Origin: Flavobacterium anhuiense
Lineage (GTDB): Bacteria > Bacteroidota > Bacteroidia > Flavobacteriales > Flavobacteriaceae
Assembly (NCBI RefSeq): GCF_900101855.1
Contig: NZ_FMVC01000010.1
Coordinates: 65,798 to 129,797 of the forward strand
DNA: 64,000 nucleotides
Reading direction: 5' to 3'
The notes beneath the pieces are model-generated. The model was given only the letters and a program-made list of their open reading frames with translations. It did not search any database and was not told where the DNA came from. Below, piece by piece: positions 41,728 through 49,041 of the stretch (within the stretch, counting starts at the first letter, position 1; the number at the start of each line of letters is the position of its first letter). The position numbers and the translations under genes are program-made.

Positions 41728-44700
41728 TTAAAATGTTAAATTAAGTCCAAATAAATAATTTCTGGTTGCAGGAGTGTTTGTACCGATAACAGAGAATCTT
41801 CTCTGATAAGAGGCAACAGCCTGATTTTCATCACCAAATGAATTCGTTTCAGGATCCATTCCAGATTTATCATGATATGGAGAAAATAAAACAAACGGAT
41901 TCTGCACTGTGAAATAAAGTCTTAACTTGTCTATTCCTACATTTTTTGTAAAGTTTGGGTCAAGAGTATATCCAAGAGTCATTGCTCTAATTTTTACATA
42001 AGAAGCATCAAAATATCCCATAGTTGACATATATTTAGGGTTATCTCCGCTTCTGATACCTCTCGGATTAGGGAACTCTCCGTCTCTATTATCTGGAGTC
42101 CAATAGTCAACATCTACGTTGCTTCTACGTCCGTTTAATAAGTTCATATAACTTGCTCCTCCATATAATGTGCTTATTAATACACCTCCGCTTTTAAATG
42201 CTCCTACTGCATTAAAATCAAATCCTTTGTAAGTTACATTAGTATTAAAACCTCCTTGGAAATCAGGATCTGTTTCAATAATCTGGCGATCGCTTGCATT
42301 AATGGCACGAGTTGGCGAACCATCTGGATTATATTCTCCGGTATATTTCACTTTGATCGATCCTACAACTGTTCCCTGCTGATTAATTCCAGTTGGTCCT
42401 GGCTCAAGAATTGACATATATGGATCACCTTCTTGCCAGATTCCAACCTTTTCATAATCATAGATTGAATTAATATTATATCCAACAAACCAATTGTTTG
42501 CTTCATCACGGCTAGCTCCTGATGCTAAAGCAACAAGTTTGTTTTCGTTTTTGTAGAAGTTAACTCCCACAGACCATGTCACACCTTTAGGATTATCAAG
42601 AATAACTCCGTTCAATGAGATTTCATAACCTTTGTTTTGTGTTTCTCCCACGTTAGCCACATAACTGCTTACACCAGATGTTGCTGGAAGACCCACACGC
42701 TGCAATAGATTTTTTGTATTGGTTTTATAATATTCAACTGTACCAGATAAGCGGTTATTAAAAAATCCGAAATCTAAACCATAGTTCCATGTAGTTGAGA
42801 ACTCCCATCCCAAATTAGGATTTGGAAGCTCAGTAACATATACTCCTGTTGAATTATTGCTTCCAAAATTGTATGGTCTTGTACTTAAAGCTCCTAGTGT
42901 TGCATAAGGAGCTACTGCCTGATTTGAAGTTTCTCCATACCCCGCTCTCAATTTCAATAAATTGATATGTTTAATATCTTTCATGAATGACTCATTTGAA
43001 AGTGTCCAACCAGCAGATACAGCAGGATAAGTTACCCATTTGTTTCCAGGAGATAATCTTGATGAACCGTCAGAACGAACTGTTCCAGATATAAAATAAC
43101 GGTTATCATAAGAGTACATTAACCTAGCCATATAAGATGTTAATCCCCATTGTGTATAATCCTGATCCGCAGGGTTAATTACAGCTTCTTCCTCGCTTTG
43201 CCCTAAATTGTAAAATTGGAAAGCATCAGAGGTAATTCCATTTCGAGTCACTCTCGAACTTTGTCCTGTATATTGTTCATTTGAATACAATCCAACAAAA
43301 TTTATTGTATGTTTCTGTGCAAAAGTTTTATCATAAGTCAATAAATTTTCCAACAGCCATTGTGTAGACCAGCCGTTTGTTATTGCCGCATTAGAAAGTG
43401 TCGTTGGGTTTACGTCAAAAACTCCTTGACCTTCATAATATCCAGCATTTGATGTGCGTAAATTCAAACCTGTATTAAGTCTGTATTTCAGCCCTTCAAC
43501 ACCTGGAATTTTAATTTCTGCAAAAATGTTATTATATGAACTGAAAGCTCTATTTAAATTCACATAAGCATCTCCTAAATTTTCAATAGATTTTCTAGTG
43601 TAAACCCACTGGTCATCTGCTGCCATGCTCACTGTTCTTTTCAAAGAACCATCTGCATTGTACGGATTAGCAAGCGGTGAAGTCTGCAAAATAGTTCCTG
43701 TTCCGATATTATCTCCATTTGTAATGCTGTAATTACTATTGGTGTTAAATCCTATACGAATAGATCGATTAATCTGCTGGTCTAAACCTGCTCTAAGGCT
43801 AAAACGCTCATAGCTTTGGCCAGGAAGAACTGATTCTTCTTTGTAATATCCTAAACCTGCATTGTACGCACCTGTTTCACTTCCACCCGAAACGCTAACA
43901 TCATGGCTGATCATTTCGCCAGAACCGTATAATGAATCCTGCCAATCTGTATTTACATTTCTTTTCTCATCAACACCATCTACATATAAACCTGTATAAT
44001 CACGAAGAGTAGCAAATTTAGAAGCATCCATCATAGGATATTTTGAAAAAACCTGTTTAATACCGCTAAAACCATTGTAGGTAAAAGTAGCTTTCTGATT
44101 TTTTCTTCCTTTTAAAGTAGTCACTAAAATTACACCGTTGGCTCCGCGAGAACCATAAATGGCGGTAGCAGAAGCATCTTTTAAAATATCCACAGACTTA
44201 ATATCTGCTGGATTAATATCTCCTATAGAACCCGCAAACGGAACCCCATCCAATACTACTAAAGGATCATTACTACCAGTAAGAGATCTTGTTCCTCTAA
44301 TCCTTATCTGCATTGCAGCGCCAGGTTTAGAAGAAGTTTGCGTCATCTCAACCCCTGCAAGCCTACCTTGCAAAGCTTGGGTAATATTGGCCGCGGGCAC
44401 TTCATTTAATTCTTTTCCTCCTAATGATGCAACCGATCCTGTAACAGCCTCCTTAATTTGAGTACCATATCCAATTACAACTACTTCTTTTAAGGCATTT
44501 GAGTCTTCCTCCAAAAGCACATTGATCTTGGTTTGTCCGTTCACGCTAATTTCTTGGCTTTTAAATCCTATAAAGCTAAAAACAAGAACACCATTTGAAG
44601 GAACACTTATAGAATAATTACCGTCGAAACCTGTACTTACTCCGTTTTTTGCTCCTTTTAGATTAACATTCACACCAGGAATTGGACCATTTGCATCCGA

Positions 44701-44817
44701 AACTGTTCCTGTAACTGCTGTTTGTGCCTTAATTTGCATTGAGACCAAAAACAATAGGATCAAAAAACCGAAGCTTTTTATATGCTTCGATTTACTTGTA
44801 ATAAAAAAATTATTCAT
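41728..44817 (-). CDS. SusC/RagA-family TonB-dependent transporter (second pair)
   Basis: A 1,029-residue outer-membrane protein; the signal peptide is preceded by a short basic stretch and ends SMQIKAQ. The carboxypeptidase-like domain (VTGTVSDANGPIPGVNVN) precedes the SusC signature EVVVIGYGTQIKEAVTGS and plug motifs IRIRGTRSLTGSNDPLVVLDG and KSVDILKDASATAIYGSRG. The barrel terminates with NYLFGLNLTF. It differs clearly from the first SusC (different plug loops), so the two pairs are not a recent duplication. Its upstream region holds two LacI-type operators arranged as at susC1. Confidence 0.95.
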   Translation of the reverse strand: MNNFFITSKSKHIKSFGFLILLFLVSMQIKAQTAVTGTVSDANGPIPGVNVNLKGAKNGVSTGFDGNYSISVPSNGVLVFSFIGFKSQEISVNGQTKINVLLEEDSNALKEVVVIGYGTQIKEAVTGSVASLGGKELNEVPAANITQALQGRLAGVEMTQTSSKPGAAMQIRIRGTRSLTGSNDPLVVLDGVPFAGSIGDINPADIKSVDILKDASATAIYGSRGANGVILVTTLKGRKNQKATFTYNGFSGIKQVFSKYPMMDASKFATLRDYTGLYVDGVDEKRNVNTDWQDSLYGSGEMISHDVSVSGGSETGAYNAGLGYYKEESVLPGQSYERFSLRAGLDQQINRSIRIGFNTNSNYSITNGDNIGTGTILQTSPLANPYNADGSLKRTVSMAADDQWVYTRKSIENLGDAYVNLNRAFSSYNNIFAEIKIPGVEGLKYRLNTGLNLRTSNAGYYEGQGVFDVNPTTLSNAAITNGWSTQWLLENLLTYDKTFAQKHTINFVGLYSNEQYTGQSSRVTRNGITSDAFQFYNLGQSEEEAVINPADQDYTQWGLTSYMARLMYSYDNRYFISGTVRSDGSSRLSPGNKWVTYPAVSAGWTLSNESFMKDIKHINLLKLRAGYGETSNQAVAPYATLGALSTRPYNFGSNNSTGVYVTELPNPNLGWEFSTTWNYGLDFGFFNNRLSGTVEYYKTNTKNLLQRVGLPATSGVSSYVANVGETQNKGYEISLNGVILDNPKGVTWSVGVNFYKNENKLVALASGASRDEANNWFVGYNINSIYDYEKVGIWQEGDPYMSILEPGPTGINQQGTVVGSIKVKYTGEYNPDGSPTRAINASDRQIIETDPDFQGGFNTNVTYKGFDFNAVGAFKSGGVLISTLYGGASYMNLLNGRRSNVDVDYWTPDNRDGEFPNPRGIRSGDNPKYMSTMGYFDASYVKIRAMTLGYTLDPNFTKNVGIDKLRLYFTVQNPFVLFSPYHDKSGMDPETNSFGDENQAVASYQRRFSVIGTNTPATRNYLFGLNLTF

Positions 44818-44916
44818 AAAAATTGATTTAATTATTAAAATTGGTTTTTGTTAGTTAGTTATTTTTTACACTTTAAAAAGTTAAATCAAGTATTAACTTA
44901 ATAAGTGTATTTATTA

Positions 44917-44946
44917 CAAATATAGAAAAATATCTTTCAAACACAA
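44917..44946 (-). promoter_or_regulatory. Predicted promoter of the second susC
   Basis: On the minus strand TATATTTG (44917-44924) fits TAnnTTTG; TTG (44944-44946) lies 19 bp further. As at susC1, the TTG is part of the operator. Predicted leader about 90 nt. Confidence 0.65.
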
Positions 44947-44953
44947 TCGGTTG
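44944..44953. promoter_or_regulatory. LacI-type operator, susC2 proximal
   Basis: CAATCGGTTG inside the 16-bp near-palindrome ACACAATCGGTTGTGT (44942-44955 and one base each side), the most symmetric of the GG-type sites. Overlaps the -33 element. Confidence 0.78.
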
Positions 44954-45264
44954 TGTAATTTTTTATTAATAAGTACAAAAAAAATATGCCTTAAAAAAAT
45001 AGTTACTTCATATTTAAGCCTAAAAATATAAGAATATGACAAAACAAACTATAACGTTGTAGCTATCTTTAATGAAAATTATGTGTTCTTGGGATATTCT
45101 TAAAGAAAACATAAAAATGAAAAATTCTGGTTTCTAATCTAAAAAAAATAAAATTATTGAGATTGAAGGGCGATAAACCAACAAAAATTACCAGTAAAAT
45201 CGTACATTACACAGTAATAATCTGATCTACCAATCATTAAAATTCTAAAAAACCATCTTTAAAA

Positions 45265-45274
45265 CAATCGATTG
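45265..45274. promoter_or_regulatory. LacI-type operator, susC2 distal
   Basis: CAATCGATTG, within the perfect palindrome AAACAATCGATTGTTT. It is 321 bp upstream of the proximal site, almost the same spacing as at susC1 (310 bp). Confidence 0.75.
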
Positions 45275-45287
45275 TTTGTTTTCATAA

Positions 45288-45317
45288 AAAAACCTTTCAT
45301 TTTCATGAAAGGTTTTT
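45288..45317 (-). terminator. Terminator of the GH43-NUDIX regulator unit
   Basis: A 13-bp stem (AAAAACCTTTCAT, 45288-45300, with 45305-45317) and TTTC loop, ending in T residues on the minus strand. It is 211 bp past the NUDIX-regulator stop. Confidence 0.8.
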
Positions 45318-45528
45318 AAAACAAATTCTAAGAAATAAACTTTTTGTCTTCTAAACAATCGCTACTAAAGTATTTCTATAAAAATGCACGATTATAGTAA
45401 CGCCAATCATCGTAAGCTATTTGCATCTACTATACATTATAATAATAACATACTTAACGTTCTTTGGCTATCACATAACTCAAATTAGAATTAATGATTT
45501 TAATATTTACAAATCAAAATAAATTCCT

Positions 45529-46239
45529 TTAAAAATTAAAATTGAATTTTGCATTCCAAAATATTTCATGTTTTGGCACATTCAAACTATAAAATTCAGC
45601 AGCCCTGTTTGATACGCCCTCTTCTTTTTCAGCAAGACCGCGAACTAATCTTCTCTGCAAAATCTTTCTTCTAAAATTAGTCTTATTGATTTTAATGCCT
45701 AAGATTATTTCATATAAATGAATTACTTGAAGCAAAGTAAATTTTTCAGGCAAGAGATTGAAGCCAACTGCGCTACAGCAAATATTCTTTCGCAATTCCT
45801 TAATGCTGAAATCAATTACTGCCATATATTTTTCCTCTAAATCAGCGATATTGTGTACGTCAACCCAAATCACATTAGATTGCAATTCGTCATCATCAAT
45901 TTTTTTTTCTTTGATCACCATTGCATAATATCCGATTGAGATATTTTCGCGAAATGATGCTGATGAGTGATAGCCAAATGCCCGTAATTGTTCCAAAAAG
46001 AAGTCATCTTCTGAAATATACTTTTTCAAAATCTTTTGTGCCGTTTTTAATATTGTCTGCCCCTCTTCCAAACTGGCACTAGGCAATCTCCAGTTACCAT
46101 TCGTTGCATCATTTTCATTTTTGACAAGCAAAACTCTTAGGCTTCTGTCTTCAAAACAGAATATTACACAGTCAATTTCTATCTTATTTTCTTGACTTAA
46201 ATTAAAACCTACTCTCTCTTCTGAGTCTTCTTTTTTCAT
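45529..46239 (-). CDS. NUDIX-domain transcriptional regulator (NrtR/AraR-like)
   Basis: A 236-residue protein. The N-terminal Nudix fold spans about residues 18-145 (IEIDCVIFCFEDRSLRVLLV, GNWRLPSASLEEG). The Nudix box is degenerate: the positions for the catalytic REUxEE read QKILKK, so hydrolysis is unlikely. The C-terminal 80 residues form a winged-helix module (LPEKFTLLQVIHLYEIILG, KTNFRRKILQRRLV). This is the layout of the Bacteroidetes sugar-responsive NUDIX regulators related to NrtR, including the arabinose regulator AraR of Bacteroides. It probably senses arabinose or xylose. It is co-transcribed with the cytosolic GH43 (gap 24 bp). Confidence 0.85.
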   Translation of the reverse strand: MKKEDSEERVGFNLSQENKIEIDCVIFCFEDRSLRVLLVKNENDATNGNWRLPSASLEEGQTILKTAQKILKKYISEDDFFLEQLRAFGYHSSASFRENISIGYYAMVIKEKKIDDDELQSNVIWVDVHNIADLEEKYMAVIDFSIKELRKNICCSAVGFNLLPEKFTLLQVIHLYEIILGIKINKTNFRRKILQRRLVRGLAEKEEGVSNRAAEFYSLNVPKHEIFWNAKFNFNF

Positions 46240-46263
46240 AGAAAATAAAATTAAAACTCTCTT

Positions 46264-47298
46264 CTAATCAAATAATCTTCTTATTCCGTAGGGATCAATC
46301 GTTACGATCGAACCGTCTTCCAGATAGTCGATTTTGGTCACTTTCATGCTTCTCAAATGCGTCACCCCTTTTGAAAGGCTCGAATCATGGTAGAACAGAT
46401 ACCACTCGCCTTCCACTTCGCAGATCGAATGGTGCGATGTCCAGCCTATCACCGGATTCAGGATTCTTCCCTGATACGTAAATGGTCCGTACGGACTGTC
46501 TCCAATAGCATAGCAGATGAAATGCGTGTCGCCTGTCGAATAGGAGAAATAATATTTTCCGTTGTATTTGTGCACCCACGAAGCTTCAAAAAAACGGCGC
46601 GCATTATCCCCTGCCAGAAGCCCATTTCCGTTTTCGTCCAAAATCTGGATTTCTCTCGGCTCTTCGGCGAACTCGAGCATATCATCTCTTAACAAAGCCA
46701 CAATCGGCCCCAAGGCTTTTTCACCCGCAAGAGGCTCTTCGTTGTTTTCATGATATTCATTATTGCGGTATTTCTGAAGCTGTCCGCCCCAGATTCCCCC
46801 AAAATAGATGTAATGTTTCCCATCTTCATCTTCAAAGACCGCAGGATCGATGCTGTAGCTGCCTTTTATGGCGTCCTTTTCAGGAACAAAAGGTCCGACT
46901 GGCGAGTCCGAAACCGCTACGCCGATCTGAAAAATTCCGCTGGCGCGTTTGGCAGGGAAATACAGATAATACTTTCCGTTCTTATGTGCGGCATCGGGCG
47001 CCCACATCTGCTTTTCGGCCCAGGCAACGTCATCCACATGCAATGCAACCCCATTGTCGACGGCTTCCGATGAAATGTCCTCCATCGAAAAGACATGGTA
47101 ATCCTCCATTCCGAAATGGTCGCCGTTGTCATTAAATGGAATCCCCGCATCGATGTCGTGCGACGGATAAATGTAAATCTTTCCGTTGAATACATGCGCC
47201 GAAGGATCGGCGGTGTAGATATGGGAAACTAAAGGCTTGGAAATTGCCAGATTGCTTATTTCTTCAAAATTAATGTGTTCAATGCTGTCTTCAGGCAT
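46264..47298 (-). CDS. Cytosolic or periplasm-independent GH43 beta-xylosidase
   Basis: A 344-residue GH43 without signal peptide (MPEDSIEHINFEEIS), unlike the other four GH43s of the locus. Catalytic positions are Asp31 in YTADPSAHVFNG, Asp in YSIDPAVFEDEDG and Glu in FFEASWVHK. It probably cuts short xylosides or arabinosides in the cytoplasm. Base composition stands out: one sampled 60-bp stretch has 36 G+C against roughly 35-40 percent around it, and long spurious frames occur on both strands. It heads a unit with the NUDIX regulator, and its promoter carries two operators. Confidence 0.88.
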   Translation of the reverse strand: MPEDSIEHINFEEISNLAISKPLVSHIYTADPSAHVFNGKIYIYPSHDIDAGIPFNDNGDHFGMEDYHVFSMEDISSEAVDNGVALHVDDVAWAEKQMWAPDAAHKNGKYYLYFPAKRASGIFQIGVAVSDSPVGPFVPEKDAIKGSYSIDPAVFEDEDGKHYIYFGGIWGGQLQKYRNNEYHENNEEPLAGEKALGPIVALLRDDMLEFAEEPREIQILDENGNGLLAGDNARRFFEASWVHKYNGKYYFSYSTGDTHFICYAIGDSPYGPFTYQGRILNPVIGWTSHHSICEVEGEWYLFYHDSSLSKGVTHLRSMKVTKIDYLEDGSIVTIDPYGIRRLFD

Positions 47299-47449
47299 AG
47301 TGATATTTTTCTTTAATAATTAACTTCTTCTTTCTTTCAGTTCCGTTTCGGTGAAATCTAAAAATTCTGTGAACTGAATTTTATTCTCTTTGCTTGGCTA
47401 TACAATTGTCTCTTTTTCACAATCGCTAGGATAATAGTTTCAGAAATGG

Positions 47450-47480
47450 CAAAAATAATATTGTTTTCTGACAAAAACAA
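47450..47480 (-). promoter_or_regulatory. Predicted promoter of the GH43-NUDIX unit
   Basis: TATTTTTG on the minus strand (47450-47457) fits TAnnTTTG; TTG (47478-47480) is 20 bp further and again belongs to an operator. Confidence 0.6.
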
Positions 47481-47487
47481 TCGGTTG
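47478..47487. promoter_or_regulatory. LacI-type operator, GH43 proximal
   Basis: CAATCGGTTG, followed by TGT as at susC2. Covers the predicted -33 element. Confidence 0.75.
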
Positions 47488-47554
47488 TGTAAAATTATAC
47501 AAAAAAACATACTATGCAAATTAAGTTTGCTTTATTTAGGCTCTTTCTAATCAA

Positions 47555-47564
47555 CAACCGATTG
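47555..47564. promoter_or_regulatory. LacI-type operator, GH43 distal
   Basis: CAACCGATTG, the same site in reverse orientation, 77 bp upstream of the proximal copy. Confidence 0.72.
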
Positions 47565-47671
47565 CTAAATAAACTTAATCAAAAACTTATTAAATTCTAG
47601 TTCGGCTAGTTTTTTAAGACTTTCAAATTCAAAATATTCATAGTATTATTTCCTTTAAATTAATGTGACAA

Positions 47672-47714
47672 AAAAGAAACTGCTATTACATAAAATGCAA
47701 TAGCAGTTTCTTTT
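47672..47714 (-). terminator. Terminator of the LacI-family gene
   Basis: A 16-bp stem (AAAAGAAACTGCTATT, 47672-47687, with 47699-47714), 16 bp after the stop, followed by TTTT on the minus strand. Confidence 0.88.
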
Positions 47715-47729
47715 AAGGACAAAAAAATT

Positions 47730-48761
47730 TTAAACTTTCTTCGAAGATTCACGCACCAATACTTCAGTATTTAGAAAAGTGATTTCTTTTGCTTCTTCTT
47801 CTTTATGAAATTCTATAGTATCAATGACAATATTTGCTGCCGCTTTTCCCATTTTTTCTGCAGGATGGGTAATCGTTGTAATATTCGGCTCGATTATCTC
47901 TGAAATGGGATCATTGTTAAAACCAATTACAGCAAAATCCTGCGGAACTTTAATTCCTTTCTTTTTTGCTGTTTGTACGGCGCTAACAGCAAGAATGTCT
48001 CCTGGCGCAAAAAGTCCATCGGGAGGCGATTTTAGCCCAAACAGTTTATTGCAGGCTTTAACGCCAGCATCATAAGTCATTGCTTTCAGATTTATAATCA
48101 ATTCCTCTCTCAATGGCAGACCATAATCAGCTAGTGCATCTATATAGCCTCTTTTTCTTTCATTATAAAGATTGCCGAATTCAGCACCTGCTGTCATATG
48201 TGCAATTCTTTTACAGCCTTGTTCTATCAGGTGTTTTGTTGCTTTATATCCTGCCGTATAATTATCAATAACCACCCTAAAAGTATTAAAGTCTTTAGGC
48301 ACACGGTCAACAAATACAAGAGGAATATTATTATTTGAAAATTGCTGAAAGTGAGAAGTATCTTTTGTCTCCATTGCCAACGAACAAATAACACCGCTGA
48401 CCCTACTGCTATAAAGCGATTTAGTCATATTAACTTCTTCTTCATAAGAATCATGCGACTGCATAATAATAACGGAGTAATCAGATTTTCTGGCAGTGAT
48501 TTCGATACCACTGATCAAAGATGATAAGAAAGGCTGTGTGATAGTTGGAATTAAAACGCCAATAGTTTTAGATTTGTTGCCTCGTAGTCCTGCTGCCAAA
48601 GTATTGGGAACAAATCCCATTTCTTCGGCTGTCTTTTTCACTTTCTTAATAGTCTTATCACTTATGGTATGATGGTCTTTTAAAGCTCTTGAAATTGTCG
48701 ATGTAGCCAGATTAAGTCTCTTTGCAATATCATAAATTGTTACATGTCTGTGTTCTTCCAT
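47730..48761 (-). CDS. LacI-family transcriptional regulator of the PUL
   Basis: A 343-residue regulator. The N-terminal helix-turn-helix is VTIYDIAKRLNLATSTISRALK (residues about 8-28) with the hinge helix motif PNTLAAGLRG near residue 52-61. The periplasmic-binding-protein-like effector domain follows (TIGVLIPTITQPFLSSLISG, VFVDRVPKD, GLFAPGDILAVSA). LacI members usually repress and are released by a sugar or sugar phosphate. Central-CG palindromes of the type expected for this family occur at all four promoters of the locus, making this the likely binding protein. It is transcribed divergently from the GH3-transketolase unit. Confidence 0.9.
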   Translation of the reverse strand: MEEHRHVTIYDIAKRLNLATSTISRALKDHHTISDKTIKKVKKTAEEMGFVPNTLAAGLRGNKSKTIGVLIPTITQPFLSSLISGIEITARKSDYSVIIMQSHDSYEEEVNMTKSLYSSRVSGVICSLAMETKDTSHFQQFSNNNIPLVFVDRVPKDFNTFRVVIDNYTAGYKATKHLIEQGCKRIAHMTAGAEFGNLYNERKRGYIDALADYGLPLREELIINLKAMTYDAGVKACNKLFGLKSPPDGLFAPGDILAVSAVQTAKKKGIKVPQDFAVIGFNNDPISEIIEPNITTITHPAEKMGKAAANIVIDTIEFHKEEEAKEITFLNTEVLVRESSKKV

Positions 48762-48800
48762 TTACTATATGATTAGTCGTAAATTTTAAATATAATTTAA

Positions 48801-48810
48801 AAAATCGGTC
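48801..48810. promoter_or_regulatory. Possible degenerate operator before the LacI-family gene
   Basis: AAAATCGGTC keeps ATCGGT of the operator core but lacks the outer bases. It lies 40 bp upstream of the regulator start and could allow weak autoregulation. Confidence 0.3.
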
Positions 48811-48967
48811 AAGTATTTCAACACTATTATTCTCCACTTTACCAACGAATTTACTGAAAATCAATATAAAATGAAATTTTTATCATAAAAAATCATCAAT
48901 ACTACAGTAAAAAGGCATTATTTTTTAAATAATGATCTAAAGTTAAAATATTTTTCTTTTCTTTACA

Positions 48968-48977
48968 CAATCGGTTG
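48968..48977. promoter_or_regulatory. LacI-type operator upstream of GH3
   Basis: CAATCGGTTG preceded by ACA, 65 bp upstream of the GH3 start and about 207 bp from the divergent regulator start. No good TAnnTTTG is visible downstream, so the promoter position is open. Confidence 0.72.
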
Positions 48978-49041
48978 CAATTTATTTTTTAATAAAAATG
49001 CGACACTCCATCAGTTCGCAACATCAGTAAAAATTATTCAT

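Larger units (their letters stand above)
44818..45528. other. Regulatory stretch upstream of susC2, 711 bp
   Basis: Contains the predicted susC2 promoter (44917-44946), two operators (44944 and 45265), a terminator for the NUDIX-regulator gene (45288-45317) and a half operator (CAATCG near 45357). I see no gene in it. Confidence 0.7.
47299..47729. other. Regulatory stretch between GH43 and lacI-type gene, 431 bp
   Basis: Holds the predicted GH43 promoter (47450-47480), two operators in opposite orientation (47478 and 47555), a half site (CAATCG at 47420-47425) and the terminator of the LacI-family gene (47672-47714). No gene seen. Confidence 0.7.

Noticed and set aside
45355-45362. CAATCG half sites at 45357 and 47420 as further operators
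   Set aside because: Only one half matches; the second half (CTACT, CTAGG) departs from the palindrome.
46385-47195. Several 60-107 codon open frames on both strands inside the GH43 gene
   Set aside because: They are shadows produced by the high G+C content of the gene; no coding signs of their own.
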